DNA of 23,429 bases, taken from contig NZ_CABUCJ010000032.1 in the NCBI RefSeq assembly GCF_902490045.1, positions 1-23,429 of the forward strand. Direction: 5' to 3'. The position numbers and the translations under genes are program-made. This document shows positions 7,625-13,892 of this stretch, one piece after another. Numbering within the stretch: position 1 is the first letter of the stretch; every line of letters begins with the position of its first letter. The stretch is from an uncultured Anaerotruncus sp. (GTDB taxonomy: Bacteria > Bacillota > Clostridia > Oscillospirales > Ruminococcaceae). The notes beneath the pieces are model-generated. The model did not search any database, had not been told where the DNA came from, and saw only the letters and a program-made list of their open reading frames with translations.

Positions 7625-9016
7625 ATGAATCTGAAAACGATCTTTACATACAAAACCGACCGCTCCGCGCCGGTCACCGTCCAGCGCCGTGTCCTGCGGC
7701 TGCTGGCGGGCTTCCTCGTATTCATGCTGGCCTGCACGGTTCTCTCCCGCGCGGCCGATTCGCTGACCGTCGCGCAGGTGACGACCGAAAAGCCCGCGCG
7801 CGCGGCCATCCCGCACACGCTGGAAAAGGACGGGCGGCTCGAACCGGCGGAAGAGCGCCCGGTCACGGCGGAAAGCGGGATTCTTGTGGGAAGCGTCGCC
7901 GTCGGCGAGGGGCAGCGGGTGAAGGCGGGCGACCTGCTGTTCACCCTTGACGCGGACGACCTCGCGCGGCAGGTGCTGGAAAAGCAGCTCGAACTCCAGC
8001 GCGCCCAGCTCCAGCTCCAGGAGGCGCAGCGGAAGGCCGCGCTGGGGGAGGAGAAGGCCGAGCTGTCCGCCCTGCGCGCGCAGGAGGACTACGATATGGC
8101 GATGGAGCGCAGCCGCCTCGCGCTGAGGCAGGCGGGGGAGGACCGCCGCCGGGCACGGCAGGCGCTGCGCGACTACAAAAACGACAACGACGTGGATGAT
8201 GAGGAGGACGACGAGGACCTCGACCCGACCTATATTGCGCTGCGGGACGACTACCGCGCCAAGCAGCGCGCCTACGAGGAGGCGCTGAGCGACCAGAACC
8301 GGGCGAAGGTGGACGCGGAACGCGCGCTGGAGGATTTGGAGCTGAAAGACCCGGACAACAGCGCGGCGACGCTCGGAATCGACGTGCGGCTCCGCCAGCT
8401 CGAGCTCTCCCGGCTCCAGACGCTCGCCGAAGCGGGCGGCGAAATCTGCGCGCCCGTCGACGGCGCGGTGACGGCGCTCTCCGTCGCGTCCGGAAAGCGG
8501 ACGGCGGACGAGGCTGCGGCGCTGCTGGCCGGGGAGGAAGCGGGGCTCCGCTTCACCTGCGAGATCACCGACGACGAGCGGGAGTACCTCTCGCCGGGCG
8601 ACAAGGTGAAGCTCGAGCTTCCGGGCCACAAACGCGCGGACGGCAGGGTGGAGAGCATCGCCGCGCTGGCGGACAAAAACGGCAGCGCGAAAGTGACGGT
8701 CTCCCTCCCCGCCGGGAAGGGGGAGGCCGGGATGTCCGCGATGATGTCCGCGACCACGCGTTCGGAGCAGTACCGCACGACGGTGCCGGTTTCGGCCCTG
8801 CACAAGGAGGGCGAGCAGTATTACGTCCTGGCGGTGCGGGAGACCGAGTCGGTGCTCGGCGTGGAGCAGAGCGCCGAGCGGCTCAATGTGACGCTGCTCG
8901 ACCGCAACGAGACGACCGCGGCGGTCGAGGGGCCGCTCACGACCGACGACCGGATCATCACGGGCGGCAACAAGACGGTGCGCGAAAACGACCGGGTCCG
9001 CCCGGAGACCGCATGA
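7625..9016 (+). CDS. HlyD/AcrA-type membrane fusion protein
   Basis: A periplasmic-adaptor-like protein of about 463 residues. It has one N-terminal transmembrane helix (around residues 25-43), a biotinyl-lipoyl-like half (AESGILVGSVAVGEGQRVKA), and a long coiled coil of roughly 160 residues rich in Gln, Glu, Arg and Ala. The coil is interrupted by a very acidic segment (DVDDEEDDEDLD). The second lipoyl half (AGGEICAPVDGAVTALSVAS) and beta-barrel region follow. Such proteins link an inner-membrane exporter to the envelope. An ATG at 7616 overlaps the previous stop as ATGA, but the AAAGGA motif ends right against it; it is 9 bases from ATG 7625, which is therefore preferred. Its presence directly behind an importer is unusual. 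Confidence 0.82.
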   Translation: MNLKTIFTYKTDRSAPVTVQRRVLRLLAGFLVFMLACTVLSRAADSLTVAQVTTEKPARAAIPHTLEKDGRLEPAEERPVTAESGILVGSVAVGEGQRVKAGDLLFTLDADDLARQVLEKQLELQRAQLQLQEAQRKAALGEEKAELSALRAQEDYDMAMERSRLALRQAGEDRRRARQALRDYKNDNDVDDEEDDEDLDPTYIALRDDYRAKQRAYEEALSDQNRAKVDAERALEDLELKDPDNSAATLGIDVRLRQLELSRLQTLAEAGGEICAPVDGAVTALSVASGKRTADEAAALLAGEEAGLRFTCEITDDEREYLSPGDKVKLELPGHKRADGRVESIAALADKNGSAKVTVSLPAGKGEAGMSAMMSATTRSEQYRTTVPVSALHKEGEQYYVLAVRETESVLGVEQSAERLNVTLLDRNETTAAVEGPLTTDDRIITGGNKTVRENDRVRPETA

Positions 9017-10188
9017 CCGCCTCCCTGCGCCGCCTGGCGGGACCGGTGGCGCTCCTGCTGGCGCTGGTCCTGTGGGCCTGCCGCTTCGCGGGGGTGGTTT
9101 CGCCGCTCGGGGAGCGCGCCGCGCTCCAAATCGGCGGCGCGCCGGTGGGCGTCCCCGCCGCCCGGGAGATGGCGGCCGCCGAGGCGCGCGCGGAGAGCCC
9201 GCTCGGCTTCACCCTCTGGCGGCAGGCGGACGGGCAGACGGTCGAAAGCCCCGCGCTCGGACGGGAGCGCACGGTGTCGGCGCTCACCCTGTGGGGGGAG
9301 AGCGCCCTACTCCTGCCGGACGCGCGCCCCTCCCTCGCGCCCGAAACGGGGGCGGGCTGCCTCATCGACCGGGCGACGGCGCTTTCCCTCTTCGGGGACG
9401 CGCGCGCCGAGGGACAGAAGGTGCGCTGGGACGGCAGGGACTATACCGTCCGGGGCGTCTTCGACACGCCGGACGCCACCCTTGTCACGGAGGCGGACCC
9501 CTCTGCGGAGGCCCTGTTCGACCGCGTCACCCTCGATCTTTCGGGGGAGGAAAACCCGCGCGGGCGCGCGGAGGAATTCACCATGCGCCACGGCCTGTCC
9601 GTCGAACGCGCCGTGCAGTACGGCGGCCTCGCGGCGCTCGCCCGCTTCTTCCGCCTGCTGCCCGCGTTGACGGCGGCCTGTTCGCTTGCTGCCTGCTTTT
9701 TGGGCCGTGCACGCGCCCGCCGCGACTGGCCGGTCCAGCGCGTACTGCTCTGGATTGCCGCTGCCGCGGCTGCCATAGCCGTCCTCTGGCTGGCGGGCGT
9801 GCGTCCGGTGGTCCCGCAGGATCTGATCCCGACCCGCTGGTCGGATTTCTCCTTCTGGGAGACCCTCTTCTCCGAGCGGCGCGCCGAGTGGGCGGACTAC
9901 CTCTGGATGAAGAAGGAGCGCCCCGACGTGCTGCTGCTCACCGCGCTCTTTAAGGCGGCGGCCTGCGGACTCGCCGCCCTTCTCCTGCTGGCATGCCCGG
10001 CACTGCGCCGCGCGGCGGCGGACTCCCGGGGATTCGCGCTCCTGCTCGCGGCCTGCCTTTGCGGGAGCTTCGCGGGCGTGGTGCTGGCCGGCCGGGGGGA
10101 GCTGCCCGCGCGCGACCTGCCGATGCTCTGGCTGGCGGCGCCCCTCTGGCTGGTGGCGCGCCGCGCGGCGGGAAAAATTCCCGGTTAA
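9013..10188 (+). CDS. MacB-like membrane protein (ABC exporter permease-related)
   Basis: A 391-residue protein. After a first transmembrane helix (9-28) comes a ~170-residue extracytoplasmic domain resembling the MacB core domain: GAGCLIDRATALSLFGDARA, then GQKVRWDGRDYTVRGVFDTP, a pattern typical of FtsX/MacB-type permeases. Unlike MacB, which has four helices, about five hydrophobic segments follow (near 209-230, 243-264, 306-327, 341-359, 370-385), and I see no clear FtsX core. The gene overlaps the membrane fusion gene (ATGA), so the two products likely act together. No ATPase gene is nearby. It could be a non-ATPase partner protein rather than a transporter. Confidence 0.6.
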   Translation: MTASLRRLAGPVALLLALVLWACRFAGVVSPLGERAALQIGGAPVGVPAAREMAAAEARAESPLGFTLWRQADGQTVESPALGRERTVSALTLWGESALLLPDARPSLAPETGAGCLIDRATALSLFGDARAEGQKVRWDGRDYTVRGVFDTPDATLVTEADPSAEALFDRVTLDLSGEENPRGRAEEFTMRHGLSVERAVQYGGLAALARFFRLLPALTAACSLAACFLGRARARRDWPVQRVLLWIAAAAAAIAVLWLAGVRPVVPQDLIPTRWSDFSFWETLFSERRAEWADYLWMKKERPDVLLLTALFKAAACGLAALLLLACPALRRAAADSRGFALLLAACLCGSFAGVVLAGRGELPARDLPMLWLAAPLWLVARRAAGKIPG

Positions 10189-10217
10189 AAAGGGCGGAGC
10201 AATTGCTCCGCCCTTTT
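10187..10217. terminator. Intrinsic terminator after the transporter operon
   Basis: A fully palindromic 30-base sequence (arms 10188-10202 and 10203-10217) with A-run before and T-run after, overlapping the stop codon of the last operon gene. It marks the 3' end of the five-gene unit. Confidence 0.88.
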
Positions 10218-10241
10218 CTTTTAGATGTGGCAGCATAACTG

Positions 10242-10270
10242 TGGAAATTTCCTCTCAAAAACATTATAAT
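10242..10270 (+). promoter_or_regulatory. Promoter of the HAD phosphatase gene
   Basis: TGGAAA (10242-10247), 17 bases, then a perfect TATAAT (10265-10270). The predicted start near 10277 lies downstream of the upstream in-frame ATG at 10269, which argues that translation begins at 10335. Confidence 0.65.
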
Positions 10271-10334
10271 GGAACTGATCAAAACAATCGGCAAGCGGGA
10301 ACGGAATCCCGCCGCCTGGGAGGAATTCGGCATC

Positions 10335-11006
10335 ATGAGGGGAGTCATTTTCGACTTTAACGGGACGCTCTTTTTTGACGGGGAGCAGCAGGAGCGGGCG
10401 TGGAGGCTGTTCGCGCGGGAGGCCTTCGGGAAGGAGATTTCCGAGGAGGAGTTCCGGGAGTGCGTCCACGGGCGCAACAATGATTTTATCATGCAGCGCC
10501 TGTCCGAAAGGAGCTTGAGCGCGCGGCAGGTCGACGAATACGTCGAGGCCAAGGAGACGATCTACCGGCGGCTCTGCAGGGAGGACCCGGCGCGCTTCCA
10601 CCTTGCGCTGGGCGCGGAGGAGCTCCTGGACGAGCTTCGGGAACGCGGGATTCCCCGGACGATCGCGACCGCGTCCCGCAGGAAAAACGTGGATTTCTAC
10701 ATCGAGAGTTTTGGCCTGGAGAGGTGGTTCGACGCCGAAAGGATCGTCTACGACGACGGCACCATCCTCGGCAAGCCGGCCCCGGATTTTTACCTGCGGG
10801 CCGCCGAGGCGCTCGGGCTCCAACCGAAGGACTGCATCGTCTTCGAGGACGCGGTGTCAGGGCTTCGCGCGGCAGCGGCGGCGGGCGCGGGCAAGGTGAT
10901 CGCGCTCGCCCCGGAGGAGCGGCGGGCGGTATTTGAGAGGATGCCGGAGGTCTACGAGGTCATCCCGAATTTCCACGAGTTCGACCGCCTGCTGCTGCGG
11001 GAATAA
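10335..11006 (+). CDS. HAD-superfamily phosphatase, beta-phosphoglucomutase-like subfamily
   Basis: A 223-residue hydrolase with a helical cap after motif I (subclass IA layout). Motif I is DFNGT (Asp7 nucleophile, Asn9 where DxD enzymes have a second Asp). Motif II is TIATAS (about 109-114), motif III is Lys147 in GKPAPDFY, and motif IV is IVFEDAVSG (Glu171, Asp172). It probably removes phosphate from a small metabolite, possibly a sugar phosphate; substrate is unknown. The Asn in place of the usual acid/base Asp suggests altered chemistry or a rarer subgroup. ATG 10335 is preferred over 10269 because the latter lies in the -10 box; GGGAGGA is 11 bases upstream. It is monocistronic, between two strong terminators. 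Confidence 0.85.
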   Translation: MRGVIFDFNGTLFFDGEQQERAWRLFAREAFGKEISEEEFRECVHGRNNDFIMQRLSERSLSARQVDEYVEAKETIYRRLCREDPARFHLALGAEELLDELRERGIPRTIATASRRKNVDFYIESFGLERWFDAERIVYDDGTILGKPAPDFYLRAAEALGLQPKDCIVFEDAVSGLRAAAAAGAGKVIALAPEERRAVFERMPEVYEVIPNFHEFDRLLLRE

Positions 11007-11020
11007 GAAACGGCCCGGGA

Positions 11021-11069
11021 AAAGGAAGGCCCCGTCCATTTTTACAAATGGACGGGGCCTTCCTTTTTT
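11021..11069. terminator. Bidirectional intrinsic terminator
   Basis: A perfect 21-bp stem (11021-11041 with 11046-11066) with a 4-base loop and a T-run to 11069. It ends the HAD gene and, in the other direction, the minus-strand small-protein gene whose stop codon touches it. Confidence 0.9.
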
Positions 11070-11220
11070 ATCCGTTGCTCTGCATCAGGTTCTCCGCGAA
11101 TTTGCGGAGCTCGTCCTCGTTGGTAATTTGGGGCGCGCTCTGCTTGATCGTCTCCTGCACATAGACGGGCAGGGAGGAAAAATACTGCTGCATCTGCGGA
11201 TTCTCAAAACATTCGGGCAT
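11068..11220 (-). CDS. Small protein with YFxSL module (50 residues)
   Basis: A 50-residue gene starting MPECFENPQMQQYFSSLPVY and ending KFAENLMQSNG, with GGAGGT seven bases before its ATG. It shares the module YFxSLPxYVQxxI, then about 16 residues, then DELxxxAENLM, with the small genes at 11792-11980 and (more distantly) 11280-11483. It has no signal peptide or membrane segment and is probably two or three helices. I do not recognise the family. Three copies in under 1 kb, each with a good ribosome binding site, argue that these are real genes. It ends at the strong terminator shared with the HAD gene. Confidence 0.72.
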   Translation of the reverse strand: MPECFENPQMQQYFSSLPVYVQETIKQSAPQITNEDELRKFAENLMQSNG

Positions 11221-11279
11221 ATTTGCCACCTCCGGTAATAGTATGGACGGGGGAAAGCCCCCTAAACTGGAAAGTTCTC

Positions 11280-11483
11280 CTAGTAAAAGGAGGGCGGCTG
11301 CTCCACGAGGCTGCGGACGTAGGCCTGCATCTCCCTTTTGGAGCGGATCTGGTGGGTGTGCGCGATGACAGCCTGCTGCTGCTCGTGGGTGAGCGAGGAG
11401 AAATATTCCATGGCGGGCATGTTTTCGGCGAGCGCCATGCCGAACCCCATGGGGATTTCAGGACCGTTGGCATAGTTTTGCAT
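11280..11483 (-). CDS. Small protein with YFxSL module (67 residues)
   Basis: A 67-residue protein beginning MQNYANGPEIPMGFGMALAE. It carries the shared module as YFSSLTHEQQQAVIAHTHQI, followed by an EMQAYVRSLVE segment. AAGGAG lies shortly before ATG 11483; the open frame continues upstream but lacks a comparable start. The N-terminal MGFGMALAENMPAMEYFSSL looks like an amphipathic lead-in. Function unknown; no membrane helix. It is followed 59 bases later on the same strand by the 50-residue paralogue, so the two may be co-transcribed, although a short GC hairpin (11249-11262) lies between. Confidence 0.72.
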   Translation of the reverse strand: MQNYANGPEIPMGFGMALAENMPAMEYFSSLTHEQQQAVIAHTHQIRSKREMQAYVRSLVEQPPSFY

Positions 11484-11524
11484 GGTGGGAACTCCTTTCC
11501 GCCGCGCGGCATACAATGGGTTAT

Positions 11525-11537
11525 CCCCGAAGCGGGG
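11525..11537 (+). promoter_or_regulatory. Hairpin overlapping a ribosome binding site
   Basis: CCCCG-AAG-CGGGG (11525-11537) uses part of the GGGGAGG ribosome binding site of the 70-residue gene in its right arm. It could limit translation initiation; five GC pairs make it fairly stable. Confidence 0.35.
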
Positions 11538-11547
11538 AGGTGAAGCA

Positions 11548-11760
11548 ATGGATTTGAGAAACGGGCGCGTGACGATCGGCGAGATCCTCGCCAATCCGAA
11601 AGCGCGCGCGATGGTGCAGCGCGCCTATCCAAAGGTGCTTGCCAGTCCGATGGCCATGCGCTTTCGCAATATGCCGCTCGGCACGGCGCTGCAATATGCG
11701 GGGCGCTTCGTGCCGCGGGACCGGCTCGATTGGGTGGTCGCGCAGCTCAGAGAACTGTAG
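11548..11760 (+). CDS. Small hypothetical protein (70 residues)
   Basis: A 70-residue protein starting MDLRNGRVTIGEILANPKAR and ending DWVVAQLREL, basic and helical in character, without signal or membrane segments. GGGGAGG is centred about 10 bases before ATG 11548. It is transcribed divergently from the 67-residue small gene and lies between it and the third paralogue, but it does not carry the YFxSL module. Function unknown. The phrase IGEILANPKARAM followed by PLGTALQYAGRF resembles a small helical domain, but I cannot name it. Confidence 0.65.
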   Translation: MDLRNGRVTIGEILANPKARAMVQRAYPKVLASPMAMRFRNMPLGTALQYAGRFVPRDRLDWVVAQLREL

Positions 11761-11791
11761 TTTTACGGCGGAGGGAAACCTCCGCCGCGTT

Positions 11792-11980
11792 TTATTTGTC
11801 GCCGGCCATGAGGTTTTCGGCGTAGCGGTGTAGCTCGTCGATGTTGTGGACGTTTTCACACCGCTGCTGGATCATCCCCTGCACATAGTCGGGCAGGGAC
11901 ATGAAATAGGATTTGGCGGTTTCGTCGCGGCTGAGCATCTCGCCCAGCCCGCCGGGGTGGAAGGAACGTTTTTCGGACAT
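11792..11980 (-). CDS. Small protein with YFxSL module (62 residues)
   Basis: A 62-residue protein beginning MSEKRSFHPGGLGEMLSRDE, then the shared module YFMSLPDYVQGMIQQ and NIDELHRYAENLMAGDK. It is closely similar to the 50-residue protein at 11068-11220 over the last ~40 residues. The in-frame GTG at 11989 falls inside the ribosome binding site GAGGTG, so ATG 11980 is the start. It lies 18 bases downstream of the desulfoferrodoxin stop on the same strand, so the two are probably co-transcribed. Function unknown. Confidence 0.72.
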   Translation of the reverse strand: MSEKRSFHPGGLGEMLSRDETAKSYFMSLPDYVQGMIQQRCENVHNIDELHRYAENLMAGDK

Positions 11981-11998
11981 GCTTTTCACCTCGCAGTT

Positions 11999-12382
11999 TT
12001 AATGGATGTCGGCCTTCCACAGGCCGTGCAGGTTGCACCAGGCGTAGGCCGCCTCGGGCGCGTCGCCCTCGGAGAGGGCGAATTTCGCGACAGGGTCCCG
12101 TTCGACGGGCAGTTTTTTGAGCTGCCAGCCCTCCTCCGTGACGAGGCAGACCCAGCCGATGCTGTGCTCCCTGCTCATCGGGTGCGGCACGTCGCCGACG
12201 CAGACTTCTATGGTGTTGCCCTGCTTTTTGACGACGGGGAGATGCTTTTCGGCGGCCCCGTCAGACGTGTTGGCGCGCAGCGCCTTCATCGGGTCGCCGC
12301 AGCAGGCGAGCGTCGGGCTGCCCTCGATGACGGCGGCGATTTTTTTACAGTCCTCACAGTAGAGGAAGGTTGGATGTTCCAT
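11999..12382 (-). CDS. dfx: Desulfoferrodoxin (2Fe superoxide reductase)
   Basis: A 127-residue superoxide reductase that reduces superoxide to peroxide in anaerobes without releasing oxygen. The N-terminal desulforedoxin domain has a complete FeS4 site: Cys9, Cys12, Cys27 and Cys28. The C-terminal domain holds the catalytic iron: EKH (Glu45, Lys46, His47), HPM (His67), His73, Cys116 and His119 in WCNLHGLWK. All ligands and the catalytic lysine are present. GGGAGG precedes ATG 12382. The frame is open for another 20 codons upstream with no good start. It is the first gene of a minus-strand unit with the 62-residue small protein, and it sits beside a thiol-peroxidase island on the other strand. 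Confidence 0.93.
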   Translation of the reverse strand: MEHPTFLYCEDCKKIAAVIEGSPTLACCGDPMKALRANTSDGAAEKHLPVVKKQGNTIEVCVGDVPHPMSREHSIGWVCLVTEEGWQLKKLPVERDPVAKFALSEGDAPEAAYAWCNLHGLWKADIH

Positions 12383-12440
12383 GGCGTGACCTCCCGGATT
12401 TTTGATGGGATTATTGTTAGCGCGCGGACGGAAAATATGC

Positions 12441-12474
12441 AAAAAAACGCCCGTCGAATGACGGGCGTTTTTTT
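12441..12474 (-). terminator. Intrinsic terminator of the SDR gene
   Basis: A 15-bp stem (12441-12455 with 12460-12474) including A/T runs of seven on both sides and a GAAT loop. It lies just after the SDR stop codon on the minus strand and before the desulfoferrodoxin gene, separating the two units. Confidence 0.9.
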
Positions 12475-12484
12475 GCGGCGTGTC

Positions 12485-13396
12485 TCAGGAACCGACGATC
12501 TTTCCGCCGTTGGGATGGAGGACCTGGCCGCTCATATAGCTCGCGTCGTCCGACGCGAGGAAGACGTAGCTGGAGGCGGCCTCGAACGGCTGCCCGGCGC
12601 GCAGCATGGGAACGCGGGAGGTGTCGGTGCCGAAGGTCTGGACCTCCCGCGCCGAATAGGAGGCGGGGATGAGCGGGGTCCAGATGGGGCCGGGCGCGAC
12701 GGCGTTGACGCGGATGCCCTGCTGCCCCTCGAGCGAGAGGGAGAGGGAACGGGTGAGCGCCACGACCGCGCCCTTGGCGGCGCTGTAGTCGATGAGCAGC
12801 GGCTCGCCCGCATAGGCGGTGACGGAGGCGGTGTTGATGATCGAGCTGCCGCGGCCGAGGTGGGGGAGCGCGGCCTGGATGAGATAGAAATAGGAGAGGA
12901 TATTCGTTTCAAAGGTGGCGAGGAGCTGTTCGCGGGTGATGTCCAGGATGCTCCGTCGGATGAACTGGACGGCGTGGTTGTTGACGAGGACGTTGAGCTT
13001 TCCGAAGCACCCCACCGTCCGCTCGACGGCGGCGCGGCAGCGGGCGGGGTCGCGCAGGTCGCCGGGCAGCAGGAGGCACCGCCGCCCGAGCTCCTCGACG
13101 CGCGCCTTCGTCTCAGCGGCGTCCTGCTCCTCGCAGAGGTAGGCGACGGCCACGTCCGCGCCCTCCTTCGCAAAGGCGCAGGCGACGGCGCGCCCGATGC
13201 CGCTGTCGCCCCCGGTGATGAGCGCGGCCCGGCCGCACAGGCGGTTTCCCCCGGCGGCGCAGGTGTTCTCCGAGATCGGTCGGGGCTGCATGACGGCCTC
13301 GACGCCCGGCTGGCATTCCTGCTGCTGGGGCGGGAAGGCGACGGGAACCTCCTCGCATTTTGTTTCGGTTTTGAGATAGTCGTAGACGGGATACAT
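12485..13396 (-). CDS. Short-chain dehydrogenase/reductase (YhdF/YghA-like)
   Basis: A 303-residue NAD(P)-dependent oxidoreductase of the classical SDR fold. It has the cofactor motif TGGDSGIG (61-68), NNHA (139-142) and catalytic Ser191, Tyr204 and Lys208 (YSAAK). The N-terminal extension MYPVYDYL..., FPPQQQECQPGVEAVMQPRP is characteristic of the stress-associated subgroup that includes Bacillus YhdF and E. coli YghA. The frame extends to an ATG at 13429, but ATG 13396 has AAGGGG seven bases upstream and matches the family N-terminus. Substrate is unknown. It is divergent from the thioredoxin operon and shares its ~160-base intergenic region, so it may share control. Confidence 0.9.
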   Translation of the reverse strand: MYPVYDYLKTETKCEEVPVAFPPQQQECQPGVEAVMQPRPISENTCAAGGNRLCGRAALITGGDSGIGRAVACAFAKEGADVAVAYLCEEQDAAETKARVEELGRRCLLLPGDLRDPARCRAAVERTVGCFGKLNVLVNNHAVQFIRRSILDITREQLLATFETNILSYFYLIQAALPHLGRGSSIINTASVTAYAGEPLLIDYSAAKGAVVALTRSLSLSLEGQQGIRVNAVAPGPIWTPLIPASYSAREVQTFGTDTSRVPMLRAGQPFEAASSYVFLASDDASYMSGQVLHPNGGKIVGS

Positions 13397-13478
13397 CTTG
13401 CCACCCCTTGTGATAAAGTTGGATTCCATGGTGAATCATATGCCGCGGGCCCGCTTTCCATGCGCCTTCCGGGGAAAT

Positions 13479-13518
13479 GTGACCTGGTCACGGAAACAAT
13501 ACGGAAAAGGTATATAAT
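13479..13518 (+). promoter_or_regulatory. Activator-type promoter of the thioredoxin operon
   Basis: A perfect palindrome GTGACC-T-GGTCAC (13479-13491) is followed 21 bases later by a perfect TATAAT (13513-13518). No -35 box is present at the expected place (13490-13495 reads ACGGAA). The palindrome is centred about 40 bases before the predicted start, the class II position for Crp/Fnr-family activators. A near-identical arrangement lies before the peroxiredoxin gene. Confidence 0.65.
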
Positions 13519-13559
13519 AGAGCCATACCAAACAACCACAGAACAAGGAGGCAGATGAT

Positions 13560-13871
13560 ATGTCAGTCAAAACATTGACCAAAGATAATTTCACCAAAGA
13601 GGTCCTGCAATCCGAACAGGCGGTGCTCCTGGATTTCTGGGCACCCTGGTGCGGGCCCTGCCGCATGGTATCCCCGATTGTGGACCAGGTGGCGGAGGAG
13701 GTCGACGGGCGCGCGAAGGTCGGCAAGGTGAACGTCGACGAGCAGCCTGAATTGGCGGCGCAGTTCGGCGTCATGAGCATCCCGACCCTCGTCGTGATGA
13801 AACAGGGCAAGGCGGTCGCCACCCGCGTGGGCGTGCAGAGCAAACAGGCGATCCTGAACATGCTCGACTAA
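13560..13871 (+). CDS. trxA: Thioredoxin
   Basis: A 103-residue thioredoxin with the active site WCGPC (Trp30-Cys34) in DFWAPWCGPCRMVSP and the conserved cis-proline region SIPTLVVMK. It reduces disulfides in the cytoplasm and is a likely electron donor to the peroxiredoxin encoded nearby. AAGGAGG at 13545-13551 fixes the ATG at 13560. It is the first gene of a two-gene unit with the CoA-disulfide-reductase-like flavoprotein, 21 bases further on. No thioredoxin reductase gene is present here; the adjacent flavoprotein could supply reducing power, but that is inference. Confidence 0.95.
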   Translation: MSVKTLTKDNFTKEVLQSEQAVLLDFWAPWCGPCRMVSPIVDQVAEEVDGRAKVGKVNVDEQPELAAQFGVMSIPTLVVMKQGKAVATRVGVQSKQAILNMLD

Positions 13872-13892
13872 ACGGAAAGGAGGGAAGGCGAA

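Noticed and set aside
10269..10334. Upstream start for the HAD phosphatase
   Set aside because: The ATG at 10269 lies inside a perfect TATAAT box and would precede the transcript start; the family N-terminus begins at 10335.
11846..13558. 570-codon plus-strand open frame opposite the small gene, desulfoferrodoxin and SDR genes
   Set aside because: Antisense shadow across three genes with clear motifs and a terminator inside it.
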